Below are positions 25,479-34,415 of a stretch of 64,000 nucleotides of DNA, piece after piece. The position numbers and the translations under genes were made by a program. Under the pieces are notes generated by a model that saw nothing but the letters and a program-made list of their open reading frames with translations, ran no database searches and was not told the DNA's origin. How positions within the stretch are numbered: position 1 is the first letter of the stretch; each line of letters starts with the position of its first letter. This DNA is from Candidatus Eremiobacterota bacterium (GTDB lineage Bacteria; Vulcanimicrobiota; Vulcanimicrobiia; Vulcanimicrobiales; Vulcanimicrobiaceae): contig JAFAYE010000001.1 of NCBI GenBank assembly GCA_019240525.1, positions 1,461,300 to 1,525,299 of the forward strand. Direction: 5' to 3'.

Positions 25479-27539
25479 CTACAATCCGAGCTTATCGAGA
25501 TTGACTGCGAGCGATCCGTCGGCTTTGCGCAGCTCCTTCACAGGGTCGTCGGTGAAGTCCAGATAGACCAACCCCATAAAGATTTCCAGCGGCCAAGCGT
25601 GCATTTTATGCGCGTTCGCGACGTCGATGACGGTTTGGCCGGAGCCTTTCGCCTCGGCGATCACGCTTTCCGGAGTGCTCTTGATGTCAGCGGCGACGAT
25701 CGTCGCTGCCGCCACGTCGCCGGGCGTGAGTCCGTCGCGCAGCATGGTGTGGTAGTCGACGCCGCTCGATCCGAATCGCTGCTGGAGCGCGTATTGAAGG
25801 GTCGAGTACGTCTGCGCGGAGGTTCCCAAACCCAGTAAGGTGATGCGCGTCGAGAGCTGGCGCGATCGTGCGAGATTGAAAAGCTGAGCGCCTTGCGACG
25901 CAGCCGTTGCGGCACCGTTGAAATCGTCGACGCACTTTTTCATGAGAGGCAACAAGGACGCATAGTCGCTCTGATTGATGTCGCCGGTATAGGTGACCGA
26001 CACGTGGTCGAGCTGTTTGAGAAATTCGTCAAGATCGCCCAGCGACTGATCGAGTTGCGTGAGGGACGCGCGAGCCGCGTCGACCGAGCGTAGCATCTCG
26101 CCGTCGGCGCGGGAGAGGTCGTTGAGCATTTGCGGATACGACGGAAAAATTGCCACGGATTCGGTCGGGACTGGTTTGAGCGTGAATGGCGAAAGCATTT
26201 CCTTGTAGATGTCGGCGCTCTCTTTGAGCAGGCCGGCCTCTTTGTTCTTCTCGAGCGAGCCGACACCGCCGATCGGACCCGAGCTGCCGCCGGCATCTTC
26301 AAGTGCGCTGTTGACCGAACGCGCCATCGACGTAATATTCTTGACGATCGCTTCGACTTTGGAGCCGCGTCGAATGTTGATGCGGCTTAGGTCCGGCACT
26401 TCGTATTGGAGCGTGTCGAGCCGGCTCTGCACCGCCTTGAGCTGATCTTTGCCCTCGGTTTCACGCGCCTGAATTTCGGTTGCGTTGAGGACGTGCGTTG
26501 CTTGCGCGGCTGCCACCGAACCTTGTAAGTTCGGCGGATCGATTTTCGTGAGCTTGATTTCTTGCGCTTGCATCTGTCGCAGCGCAGCGATGCGCTGGTT
26601 GGCGGTCGCGCGGGTCGCGGGCGAGCCGAGCTGGGCCGCTTCCGCCAGCGTCTGCTCGCTCTTATTCGGCAGCCCCAGCGCGAGCTCGGATTGGCCGAGC
26701 TCGAGCAACGCTTCGGAACTCTGCGGATCGGCCTTGAGCACCTGATTGAGCCGCAAGCGCGCGAACGAATAGCGCGCGCGCTCCTCATCGCTCGACGCCT
26801 GAACGAGCGTTTGCGCGGGCGTGACCGTCGTCGGATCGAGCTCGGGATATCCCATCAAGTGCGCGACGCGCGCCGCGGGATCCGGGTGATCCTCCAGGTA
26901 TTTGCTGACCGCGTCGCTGTGTTCGTCTTGGAGGACGGCCAGATGCGCCATCATCGTTACCATCGATTCGGGGTCGTACCCGGCGCGCGACATCAACTGA
27001 AGGCCGTAGCGATCGGCTTGGAGCTCGTCCCCACGCTCGATCTTGGCCATGATTCCCGCCTCGGCGAGGCCCCCGAACTCGTAGATGATCGGCGATAAAA
27101 TCGATGCCAGGCCGAAGAGGATATCTAGGATTTGCGCCTTCGAGTTCGTCGTAATGACGTGACGCCGTTCGATGTGGCCCGTTTCGTGGCCGATGACGCT
27201 GGCCAGTTCGTCGTCGGATTGGACGAAGTCAACCAGACCCTCATTGACGTAGACGAAGCCGCCCATCGTCGCAAACGAATTGATTTGGTTATCTTTGATG
27301 ACCTTGACCGAATACGGTACGTCTTTGCGCTCGACCTGATTCCAAAGACTGCCGGCGACGCCCTGGACGTAAGCGTTGAGCAGCGGATCGGTTTCGATAA
27401 CGCTGCCCGCGACGATCTGCTGATCGTAAGATTGTCCCAGTGCAATCTCTTTTTGCGTTGACATTGCCAGGGCGTTTGCGGGATAGGCTGCGCTCAAAAG
27501 CGAGACGACGGCAACGAGCGAGATGGTGCGGCGAAACAT
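25479..27539 (-). CDS. M48-family metalloprotease with long C-terminal extension (BepA-like)
   Basis: 686 residues from ATG 27539, set by a good GAGGAAA site (plus-strand 27549-27555) and a following Sec signal (MFRRTISLVAVVSLLSAAYP). The M48 zinc site is HETGH in ASVIGHETGHIERRH, with the third ligand in the Glu of RGDELQADRYGL. A helical TPR-like region follows (LLELGQSELALGL, AEAAQLGSPATR). The last 300 residues are predominantly helical with several charged stretches and no recognised domain, making it longer than BepA (about 490). Periplasmic M48 proteases degrade misassembled outer-membrane proteins such as LptD. No anchor seen after the signal. Confidence 0.85.
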   Translation of the reverse strand: MFRRTISLVAVVSLLSAAYPANALAMSTQKEIALGQSYDQQIVAGSVIETDPLLNAYVQGVAGSLWNQVERKDVPYSVKVIKDNQINSFATMGGFVYVNEGLVDFVQSDDELASVIGHETGHIERRHVITTNSKAQILDILFGLASILSPIIYEFGGLAEAGIMAKIERGDELQADRYGLQLMSRAGYDPESMVTMMAHLAVLQDEHSDAVSKYLEDHPDPAARVAHLMGYPELDPTTVTPAQTLVQASSDEERARYSFARLRLNQVLKADPQSSEALLELGQSELALGLPNKSEQTLAEAAQLGSPATRATANQRIAALRQMQAQEIKLTKIDPPNLQGSVAAAQATHVLNATEIQARETEGKDQLKAVQSRLDTLQYEVPDLSRINIRRGSKVEAIVKNITSMARSVNSALEDAGGSSGPIGGVGSLEKNKEAGLLKESADIYKEMLSPFTLKPVPTESVAIFPSYPQMLNDLSRADGEMLRSVDAARASLTQLDQSLGDLDEFLKQLDHVSVTYTGDINQSDYASLLPLMKKCVDDFNGAATAASQGAQLFNLARSRQLSTRITLLGLGTSAQTYSTLQYALQQRFGSSGVDYHTMLRDGLTPGDVAAATIVAADIKSTPESVIAEAKGSGQTVIDVANAHKMHAWPLEIFMGLVYLDFTDDPVKELRKADGSLAVNLDKLGL

Positions 27540-27596
27540 AGGTGCGGGTTTCCTCTGTGTATGAGATGTGGACAACGTTAGGAACTTGCGAGTGAT

Positions 27597-27626
27597 TTGT
27601 GGATAGCGAAGGATTCGGCTGATACT
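27597..27626 (+). promoter_or_regulatory. Possible sigma70-type promoter for the min operon
   Basis: TTGTGG (27597-27602) and GATACT (27621-27626) are separated by 18 bases and lie 19 bases before the minC GTG, within the 105-base interval that separates minC from the divergent M48 protease. Both boxes are imperfect. Weak support from sequence only. Confidence 0.3.
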
Positions 27627-27644
27627 CTTCGCGCATAGGCCACC

Positions 27645-28451
27645 GTGACACTCTTGCGAGGGAGGCTGGATGGCCTTGAAGTCGCGCTTGCTGGTCGTGA
27701 CCTGGGCGTGGCTTTCCAAGAACTCGAAGCTCGGCTAGCCGAGCAGCCGAGTTTTTATCGCGGGGCCTCGGCGGTTGCCAACTTCGGTGATAGCGTTCCA
27801 GAGCAGGAGGATGTGATGCGTCTGCGCGGCATTCTCGCCGATGCCGGAATCCAGCTCCGCTCGCTTGCCGGCACGACGCAAGGCTTGGAGTCGCTCGCCT
27901 CGTCTGAGGGTCTAAGCTTCGAATCGCACGCTTCGGCACTCTCGGATTCGGCGCGTTCGCTCGTCGCCGACTTTGCCGGCGCGCGCAACGACATCGCGCA
28001 ACGACGAAAGCGCGGCGAAACGAGCGTGCGTCGTGTCAAAATGGAGCATCGCGTACGGGCCCCCGAACTGCATCTGGTCGACGCATCCCCAACCACGCTC
28101 TATCACGCAGCGACCCTTCGTGGCGGACAAACGCTGCATCACAGCGGCAACATCGTGGTCGTCGGCGACGTCAATCCCGGGGCGGAGTTGGTCGCGACGG
28201 GCGACGTCCTCGTCTTCGGACGGTTGGCGGGGATAGCTCACGCCGGCGCTAAGGGCGATGAGAACGCGCGCATCTACGCGCTCGAACTCGCCGCAACGCA
28301 ATTGCGTATCGCAACCTTTATTGCGGCCGACGAGGGCATGAAGCGGCCGCCCTCGACCGTGCCGGAGGTGGCACTGGCGCGGAACGGCCAAATCGTCGTC
28401 GTGGAACTCGCCGCGCTCGGCGGCCTGGGCAGCGGGGCATCCTCGGCATGA
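27645..28451 (+). CDS. minC: Septum site-determining protein MinC
   Basis: 268 residues, GTG start. The N-terminal domain (about 1-95) fits MinC_N, which blocks FtsZ polymers: GRDLGVAFQELEARLAEQPSFY and VMRLRGILADAGIQL. After a charged linker, the C-terminal beta-helix domain is clear: TLRGGQTLHHSGNIVVVGDV, NPGAELVATGDVLVFGRLAG, IAHAGAKGDENARI, ALELAATQLRIATFIA. That part dimerises and binds MinD. It overlaps the first minD by four bases. First gene of minC-minD-minD-minE-rodA. Confidence 0.93.
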   Translation: MTLLRGRLDGLEVALAGRDLGVAFQELEARLAEQPSFYRGASAVANFGDSVPEQEDVMRLRGILADAGIQLRSLAGTTQGLESLASSEGLSFESHASALSDSARSLVADFAGARNDIAQRRKRGETSVRRVKMEHRVRAPELHLVDASPTTLYHAATLRGGQTLHHSGNIVVVGDVNPGAELVATGDVLVFGRLAGIAHAGAKGDENARIYALELAATQLRIATFIAADEGMKRPPSTVPEVALARNGQIVVVELAALGGLGSGASSA

Positions 28452-29239
28452 AGGCCCGCACGATCGTAGTGACCTCCGGAAAAGGCGGCGTCGGCAAGAC
28501 GACGACCACTGCGAATGTTGGTGCCACGCTCGCGCAGCGCGGCAAGCGCGTCATCTTGATCGACGCCGACATCGGGCTGCGAAATCTCGACCTCGTGCTC
28601 GGTCTGGAGAAGCGAATCGTTTTCGATCTCGTCGAAGTGGCAGAAGGTCGCTGCCAGCTTCGGCAGGCGCTGATCAAGGATAAGCGGTTCCCGTCGCTTT
28701 CGATTCTGCCCGCATCGCAGACCCGTGAGAAGGAGGCGATTTCGGCGCAGCAGTTCGCGGCCATCGCGGACAGCGCCGCCGAAGCGGCGGATTACGTCTT
28801 GATCGATTCTCCCGCCGGCATCGAGACCGGCTTTCGCAATGCCGTCGCGGGCGCGAACGAAGCCATCGTCGTGACGACGCCCGAGGTCAGCGCTATACGT
28901 GACGCCGATCGCGTGGTCGGCAAAATTGCGGCCGAGGGGAAGCCGATCCGTCTCATCGTCAATCGTTTGCGTCCCGAGATGGTGCGCTCCGGCGACATGC
29001 TGTCGGTCGACGACGTCTGCGAAGTGCTCTCGATCGAGTTGCTCGGCATCGTCCCCGACGACGAAGAAATCATCGATACGACGAACCGTGGCGAGCCGAT
29101 CGTTCTGAACGAGGCCAATCGCCTTCGGGCGATTTACGATAAGATCGCGCGTCGCCTGGAGGGCGAACTCGTTCCGTTCACCAGCTTCGACAATCAAACG
29201 TTCTTTGGGCGCCTCATCGGCGCGTTGAAAGCGGGGTAG
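28448..29239 (+). CDS. minD: Septum site-determining ATPase MinD, first paralog
   Basis: 263 residues. Deviant Walker A GKGGVGKT (11-18, both Lys kept), switch I DADIGLRNLD, Walker B with IDSPAGIE, and NRLRPEMVRSGDMLSVDDV, all standard MinD. The C-terminus TFFGRLIGALKAG can form the amphipathic membrane-targeting helix. MinD dimerises with ATP on the membrane and recruits MinC; MinE releases it. Immediately followed after three bases by a second full MinD. By eye the two share most motifs and roughly half of their residues, so this is an old duplication, not an assembly repeat. Confidence 0.93.
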   Translation: MKARTIVVTSGKGGVGKTTTTANVGATLAQRGKRVILIDADIGLRNLDLVLGLEKRIVFDLVEVAEGRCQLRQALIKDKRFPSLSILPASQTREKEAISAQQFAAIADSAAEAADYVLIDSPAGIETGFRNAVAGANEAIVVTTPEVSAIRDADRVVGKIAAEGKPIRLIVNRLRPEMVRSGDMLSVDDVCEVLSIELLGIVPDDEEIIDTTNRGEPIVLNEANRLRAIYDKIARRLEGELVPFTSFDNQTFFGRLIGALKAG

Positions 29240-29242
29240 CCC

Positions 29243-30109
29243 ATGCATCAAGTGCAGTCCGACCAGATATCGGCTTGCGAACCGAGCAACGACGCCCCGG
29301 CGAAGGACGTGACGTTAGGCCGCGCGATCGTCGTCACGTCGGGCAAAGGCGGTGTCGGCAAGACGACGACGACGGCAAACATCGGAACGGCGCTGGCGGC
29401 ACGCGGCGCTCGCGTGGCTTTAATCGATGCCGACGTTGGACTGCGCAATCTCGACATCGTGCTCGGTTTGGAGAGCCGCGTCCGCCATCATCTGCTCGAC
29501 GTGCTGGAGGAGCGCGTCGACATCGACGACGCGCTCGTCGCCGACAAGCACACCAAAGGGCTCTTTCTGCTCGCTGCCGCGCAAGCGCGCGAAAAAGACG
29601 AGGTCGAAACCGGCAAGATGCAGGCGCTCGTGGCGCACATGCGCGAGCGTTTTGACTACGTGCTCATCGACAGTCCGGCCGGTATCGAGCTGGGCTTCAA
29701 AAACGCCGTTGCGGGCGCGGACGAAGCAATCGTCGTTTGCACGCCCGAGGTGGCCGCGGTCCGCGACGTCGATCGGGTCGTCGGTTTACTTGGTAATCGC
29801 TTTGCGCCCCAACTGGTCATCAATCGACTGCGCCCTCATCTGGTGCGCCAAGGCAAGATGCTCTCCGCCGACGACGTCAATGCCATTCTGCGCTTGCCCC
29901 TCCTCGGCGTCATTGCCGACGAGCCGGCGATCATCATCACGACGAACCGCGGGGAACCGCTGGCATTGCGCGCCCAAACGCCGACCGGCGCAGCCTACCA
30001 CGCGATCGCTGCGCGCATCGCCGGCGACGACGTTCCGGCACCGATGCCGCCGCAATCGAAGGCCTCGATGTTCGAACGCATCGGTGCGATCTTCGGAGGA
30101 CGTCGATGA
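29243..30109 (+). CDS. minD: Septum site-determining ATPase MinD, second paralog
   Basis: 288 residues, with a 23-residue polar N-terminal extension before the core (AIVVTSGKGGVGKT, Lys 35 and 40). Switch I DADVGLRNLD, IDSPAGIELGF and NRLRPHLVRQGKMLSADDV are all intact. The end SMFERIGAIFGGRR is an amphipathic membrane-targeting helix resembling that of B. subtilis MinD more than the first paralog does. It overlaps minE by four bases. All ATPase and membrane elements are retained, so it is expected to be active and may form heterodimers with the first paralog; that is inference. Confidence 0.93.
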   Translation: MHQVQSDQISACEPSNDAPAKDVTLGRAIVVTSGKGGVGKTTTTANIGTALAARGARVALIDADVGLRNLDIVLGLESRVRHHLLDVLEERVDIDDALVADKHTKGLFLLAAAQAREKDEVETGKMQALVAHMRERFDYVLIDSPAGIELGFKNAVAGADEAIVVCTPEVAAVRDVDRVVGLLGNRFAPQLVINRLRPHLVRQGKMLSADDVNAILRLPLLGVIADEPAIIITTNRGEPLALRAQTPTGAAYHAIAARIAGDDVPAPMPPQSKASMFERIGAIFGGRR

Positions 30110-30498
30110 TCGAGTTCCTTCGGCGCTTCTTCGGCCAACCGGGCTCGAGCGTCGCGGCTAAAGAGCGTTTACGGCTCGTCCTCATGACCGATCATTTGGA
30201 GCTTGCGCCCGAGATGATCGATGCGATGAAACACGATCTCGTCGAGCTGATCTCGCGCTACGTCGAAGTCGATCGCGAGCGAATCGACGTTAGCTTCGAG
30301 CGTCAAGATCGCACGCTGGCAATGCTGGCGAATATTCCCATTCTGGCGGTGAACCGCTCCAATGGAAACGCCACCCAGAAGGAGCCGGAACCCAAACCGC
30401 CATCCGAGGCTTCGGCGCCCGGCACACCGCCGAAGCGCAAGCGCCGGCGCCGCAAGAAGCCGCAGAGCACGAGGACCGATCTACCCTCGACCGCGTAG
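30106..30498 (+). CDS. minE: Cell division topological specificity factor MinE with basic C-terminal tail
   Basis: 130 residues; MinE is normally about 80-90. MIEFLRRFFG is the N-terminal membrane helix, AAKERLRLVLMTDHLELAP the MinD-contact (anti-MinCD) segment, and YVEVDRERIDVSFERQD the topological specificity strand. Residues after about 88 form an extra tail rich in Pro and Glu, then a dense basic cluster (KRKRRRRKK). The tail is not part of known MinE folds; nucleic acid or acidic lipid contact is possible. Coupled to the second minD. Confidence 0.92.
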   Translation: MIEFLRRFFGQPGSSVAAKERLRLVLMTDHLELAPEMIDAMKHDLVELISRYVEVDRERIDVSFERQDRTLAMLANIPILAVNRSNGNATQKEPEPKPPSEASAPGTPPKRKRRRRKKPQSTRTDLPSTA

Positions 30499-30510
30499 TC
30501 CCGCTTTCTC

Positions 30511-31644
30511 ATGGCCGTCGTCGCGCTCAGCGCCGGTACGAAGCGCTATCTGCGCAATTTCAACTGGCTCCTCGCGGCGTCGGGCATTCTCGCCGCATTC
30601 GTGGGCATCGTCTGCGTTCGTTCGGCAGGATTGCACACGCCCGGCGCAGCGAGCGAGTTCCAAAAACAGATCCTTTATTTGCTGCTCGGCGTTCCCGCGA
30701 TGCTCGTCATCTCGCTCATTGACTATCGTGCCTGGCAGCGCTGGGCTCCCGGCCTCTACGCCGTCAACTTCCTGCTGCTGATCTTTATCCTGCGCGGCGG
30801 CCACAGTGCGCTGGGCGCCCAGCGCTGGATTTCTCTCGGACCTTTGGGCACTTTTCAACCGTCCGAACCGGCGAAACTCGTGATTGCGATCGCACTAGCG
30901 GCAGTGCTCTGCCGCGGCAGCTACGAGAATTTGCAGGACCTTTGGAAACCGCTGCTTACCGTCGCGGTTCCGGCGCTGCTCATCCTCAAGCAGCCCGATC
31001 TCGGAACGTCGCTGGTGCTCTTGGCGATCGTGACCGTGGAGCTGTTCTTCGCGTTACCAAAGCCGAGCGACTTCGGCATCTATGCGGTTGGCGTGCTCGT
31101 CGTCGCGGCCGCTGCGCTGGGCACGAGCGCCGTGCTCAAGCCATTCCAACGCGCGCGTCTCTTCGTCTTTCTCAACCCGAAAGCCGACCCGCAGGGAGCC
31201 GGCTACAACCTCAATCAGTCGAAGATCGCCGTCGGTAACGGCGAGTGGTTTGGTCGCGGCCTTTACCACGGCACGCAAACGCAGCTCAACTTCGTGCCCG
31301 AGCATTCGCGCGATTTCATCTTCACGGTGTTGGCCGAGGAGTGGGGCTTTGCCGGTGCCGCTGCGTTGCTCGGCCTCTATGCCGCGATGCTTTACGGCGG
31401 AATCCGCAGCATGGTGGCAGCCCGCGATCGCTTCGGATTCTTACTGGCTGCCGGCTTGGTCGGCATGCTCTTCTTCCACGTGATGATCAACCTCGGCATG
31501 ACCATCGGCATCATGCCGATCACCGGTATTCCGCTCCCATTTCTCTCCTACGGCGGTTCCGCAATTCTCACCGATTTTGCCGCCCTCGGGATTCTGCTCA
31601 ATATTTACTCGCAGAAAGATCGGGACGTCCTCGGCAACGCCTGA
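30511..31644 (+). CDS. rodA: Rod shape-determining SEDS protein RodA
   Basis: 377 residues with ten hydrophobic segments. SEDS glycan polymerase of the elongasome. Signature stretches: IDYRAWQRWAPGLY, AQRWISLGPLGTFQPSEPAK, KQPDLGTSLVL with the functional Asp, PQGAGYNLNQSKIAVGNGEW, FVPEHSRDFIFTVLAEEWGF and GIPLPFLSYGGSAI. These assign it to RodA/FtsW, and the neighbourhood with min genes plus length favours RodA. Twelve bases after minE. Confidence 0.93.
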   Translation: MAVVALSAGTKRYLRNFNWLLAASGILAAFVGIVCVRSAGLHTPGAASEFQKQILYLLLGVPAMLVISLIDYRAWQRWAPGLYAVNFLLLIFILRGGHSALGAQRWISLGPLGTFQPSEPAKLVIAIALAAVLCRGSYENLQDLWKPLLTVAVPALLILKQPDLGTSLVLLAIVTVELFFALPKPSDFGIYAVGVLVVAAAALGTSAVLKPFQRARLFVFLNPKADPQGAGYNLNQSKIAVGNGEWFGRGLYHGTQTQLNFVPEHSRDFIFTVLAEEWGFAGAAALLGLYAAMLYGGIRSMVAARDRFGFLLAAGLVGMLFFHVMINLGMTIGIMPITGIPLPFLSYGGSAILTDFAALGILLNIYSQKDRDVLGNA

Positions 31645-31881
31645 GGGTCCGAAGAAGCGAGCGGGATGGCCGGATTGGCGAAAGGCAGGGTGTTCGAGCG
31701 GCGGCGGGAACAGAGGAGCAACCGCACCGGCAGGCTGCGTCTACGGAGCAAGTGCCGCCGGCGGAGTTTTTAAAGAGCAAGATTTTTTCCTAGAGCTGGC
31801 TGGAGCGGCGCGAAAGCGTCGCCCGCACGCGCACCGGACGGTCGCCGCGGCGAGGGCAAGCTCGTTTGATTTGAGGACAAT
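31645..31881 (+). other. Intergenic region and probable 5' leader of the RNase E/G gene
   Basis: 237 bases between rodA and the RNase gene, the longest gene-free stretch here. No convincing ORF. A short GC hairpin candidate with the self-complementary CCGCCGGCGG at 31755-31764 is followed by GTTTTT-type sequence, and a second T6 run lies at 31783-31788; either could end rodA transcripts. The 3' part holds further GC-rich inverted stretches. A long leader before an RNase E gene recalls E. coli rne, whose leader mediates autoregulation; here that is speculation. GAGGACAA at 31873-31880 is the ribosome site. Confidence 0.5.
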
Positions 31882-34401
31882 TTGTCGAGCGAGATATTGA
31901 TCTCGAGCGACCCGTGGGAGAATCGGGTCGCCATACTCGAGGACGGCGGATTAGCCGAACTCTACATCGAGCGCGAAGAGAAGGTCATCGGCTCGATCTA
32001 CAAGGGCAAAGTTCAGAACGTTCTGCCCGGCATGGGGGCAGCGTTTGTCGACATCGGTCTTGGCCGCAACGCCTTTCTCTACGTCGACGACATCAATAAG
32101 CAGCCGCTCAACATCGGCGACGTCGAGATCACCCAGGGACACAGCGGCTTCACCATCAGCGAGAAGGTCAAACGCGGCGACGACGTGCTGGTGCAAATCG
32201 TCAAGGAGCCGCGGGGCCTCAAAGGCGCGCGCATCTCGACGAACATCTCGCTTCCGGGGCGTTACCTCATCCTCATGCCCACCGGCAAGTACTCCGGCGT
32301 CTCGCGTAAGGTCGAGTCGGCCGAGGAGCGCAATCGGCTCAAGAGCGTCATGAAGCGAATTCGCCCCGAAGGCATGGCGACGGTGGTGCGAACGGCCGCC
32401 GCAGGGGCCAGCGAAGCCGAACTCATCGCCGATCTGGGCGTGCTGATCCGCATGTGGCACGGCATTCTGGAGACGTACAAGCGGGCTTCGTCGCCGTCGT
32501 TACTGCACAAGGACATGAATCTCGTCTATAAGGCGGCCCGCGACTTCATCACGGCCGACGTCGATCGGGTCTTGATCGACGACGAAGAGGAGTATCGGAA
32601 GATTCGAGATTTTCTGCAACTCCTCGGCCCGCAGTACATCGGCCGGCTCGAATATTACAATTCCGGCCGATCGCTCTTTGACGATTACAAGATCGACGAC
32701 GAGCTGCAAAAGCTCATGAAGCCGAAGATCAATCTGCCGTCGGGGGCGTCAATCGTCATCGAATCGACCGAGGCATTGACCGTCATCGACGTCAATTCGG
32801 GGAAGTTCACGGGCGGCCGCAATCTCGAAGACACGATCCTCAAGACCAATATCGAGGCGGCTCAGGAGATCGCGCGCCAAGTTCGACTTCGCGATATCGG
32901 CGGCATCGTCGTCGTCGATTTCATCGACATGGCCTCCGAGGGGTCGCGCGACAGAGTAGTCCGGACGATGGAGGAGAGTCTAAGCCGCGACCGTACGCGG
33001 GCGACGATCCAGTCGTTTTCAAATCTCGGACTGCTCGAATTCACCCGCAAGCGTATCGGCAAAGACTTGAGCGGGCAGCTGCGTGGCGCGTGCCCGACCT
33101 GCGCTGGGATGGGAAGCGTCATGTCCGCCCAGTCGGTCGCGATCGAGACCTTCCGCCAGATCCGCCAGGAAACGAGGAACGGCGTGGCCGGCGACGTGGT
33201 CGTCCACGTCGCGCCGACGGTCGCAGCCCAGATGGATTTCTGGTACGAGCAGGAGTGCGCCGAGCTCGCCCAAGCCGTTGGCCGCCCGATTCACGTCCGC
33301 GTCGATCCGATGATTCATCCAGAGCGTGCTCGCATCGAAGTCGTTTCCAGCGTGAAGCAGATTGACGCGCATCCGGTGCGCGTGAGCGACGAGCACGAAG
33401 TCGAACTGCTACCGAGCCGGCTGCCGAACGCGGCCTCGGCCGCCGCGGTCATTGAAGGCCGTCTCGTCGAGGTCGAAAACGCGGCAAACAACGCGGGAAG
33501 TTTCGTGCGCGTTCGCATCCTCGACGTGGACGACTCCGCGGATTACATTCTAGCCGAGCTCGTGACGGCCGGTGCGAAGCCGCGACGAAAGCGGGCCGCG
33601 CGTCGCGTCGAAGTTTCAGCCGCCGAGCAGACTCGTCAACTGCGCGAGCTTGCCGAAGATGCGGCACGCCACTCGGCTTCGCGCCCGCCGATCGGCATCT
33701 CGGCAATCACCGAAGAGGAAGAAGCGCAAGACAAGGCGTTGCGCGCCGAACGTAAGGGCGAAGCGCAGCCCGATGCGATCATCATCTCCCAGGGCGCGGT
33801 CGCGCATCCGACGAGTAACGAACATCGCAAGCGGCGCCGGCGCCGTCGCGGTCGAGGCCGCGAAGAGGGCGTCGCGATCGAGGAAACGGCGCAGCCCGCC
33901 ATGCCGCCTCCAGCGCCGACCGAGATGCAGGTTTCAAGCGACGGCGGACACCGCCGCCGGAGGCGCCGACGACGCGGGCGGCGCGGTCGCGGCGGAAGCG
34001 GCCTGCCAATGCCGGACCGCCACATCTTTGAGGTCTCGGCCGATGGGGCCGCACATGCGACCGGTTCGACCGCGCCGCTCGAGCCGTCGCGCGCAATCGC
34101 TCGCCAGAGCGAATCTCCGCCCGCGGTCGAGCCACCGCCTCCGAGCCTCTCGGCGCCGGCGGAAGAACCCAAGCGTACGAAACCGGCCCGGCGCCGCCCT
34201 TCGGCGCGAACGCAAGCAGCCGCAGAACTGGAAGGCACCGCGAGCGCCCTGGCGCTGCCGCCGGCCGAATCGACAACGCGACGACCACGCAAGAGTGCGC
34301 GCGCGACGCCAACCAGCGACGAGCCATCCGAGCCGAAACCAAAGCCCGTACGCAAGCGAAAAGCCGCCGGAACGGCGGCTACTCGCAAAAAGTCGTCGTA
34401 G
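31882..34401 (+). CDS. Ribonuclease E/G with long arginine-rich C-terminal region
   Basis: 839 residues, TTG start after GAGGACAA, giving the family opening ILISSDPWENRVAILEDG. S1 domain about 35-120 (IYKGKVQNVLPGMGAAFVDIG), catalytic region near 300 (TVIDVNSGKFTGG) and second acidic site VVVDFIDM, and the zinc-link CPTCAGMG near 404. The catalytic half ends around 520. Beyond it, low-complexity Pro/Ala sequence carries two dense Arg clusters (RRRRRRGRGR and [16 protein letters not shown]), likely RNA-binding arms like the E. coli scaffold half. Initiates mRNA decay and processes rRNA/tRNA. E versus G naming is open; the tail suggests E. Confidence 0.92.
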   Translation: MSSEILISSDPWENRVAILEDGGLAELYIEREEKVIGSIYKGKVQNVLPGMGAAFVDIGLGRNAFLYVDDINKQPLNIGDVEITQGHSGFTISEKVKRGDDVLVQIVKEPRGLKGARISTNISLPGRYLILMPTGKYSGVSRKVESAEERNRLKSVMKRIRPEGMATVVRTAAAGASEAELIADLGVLIRMWHGILETYKRASSPSLLHKDMNLVYKAARDFITADVDRVLIDDEEEYRKIRDFLQLLGPQYIGRLEYYNSGRSLFDDYKIDDELQKLMKPKINLPSGASIVIESTEALTVIDVNSGKFTGGRNLEDTILKTNIEAAQEIARQVRLRDIGGIVVVDFIDMASEGSRDRVVRTMEESLSRDRTRATIQSFSNLGLLEFTRKRIGKDLSGQLRGACPTCAGMGSVMSAQSVAIETFRQIRQETRNGVAGDVVVHVAPTVAAQMDFWYEQECAELAQAVGRPIHVRVDPMIHPERARIEVVSSVKQIDAHPVRVSDEHEVELLPSRLPNAASAAAVIEGRLVEVENAANNAGSFVRVRILDVDDSADYILAELVTAGAKPRRKRAARRVEVSAAEQTRQLRELAEDAARHSASRPPIGISAITEEEEAQDKALRAERKGEAQPDAIIISQGAVAHPTSNEHRKRRRRRRGRGREEGVAIEETAQPAMPPPAPTEMQVSSDGGHRRRRRRRRGRRGRGGSGLPMPDRHIFEVSADGAAHATGSTAPLEPSRAIARQSESPPAVEPPPPSLSAPAEEPKRTKPARRRPSARTQAAAELEGTASALALPPAESTTRRPRKSARATPTSDEPSEPKPKPVRKRKAAGTAATRKKSS

Positions 34402-34415
34402 CCGGAGGTTCTCGG

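Noticed and set aside
28448-30109. Assembly duplication of minD
   Set aside because: The two copies differ widely in DNA and protein, with different ends, so they are true paralogs.
31645-31881. Small ORF between rodA and the RNase gene (for example an Arg-rich 35-codon frame from the ATG at 31666)
   Set aside because: No ribosome site, biased composition and no recognisable motif; more likely leader RNA.
33820-34010. Tandem repeat DNA in the RNase gene
   Set aside because: The Arg-rich segments come from varied CGC/CGG/CGT/AGG codons; they are low-complexity protein, not an ordered DNA repeat.
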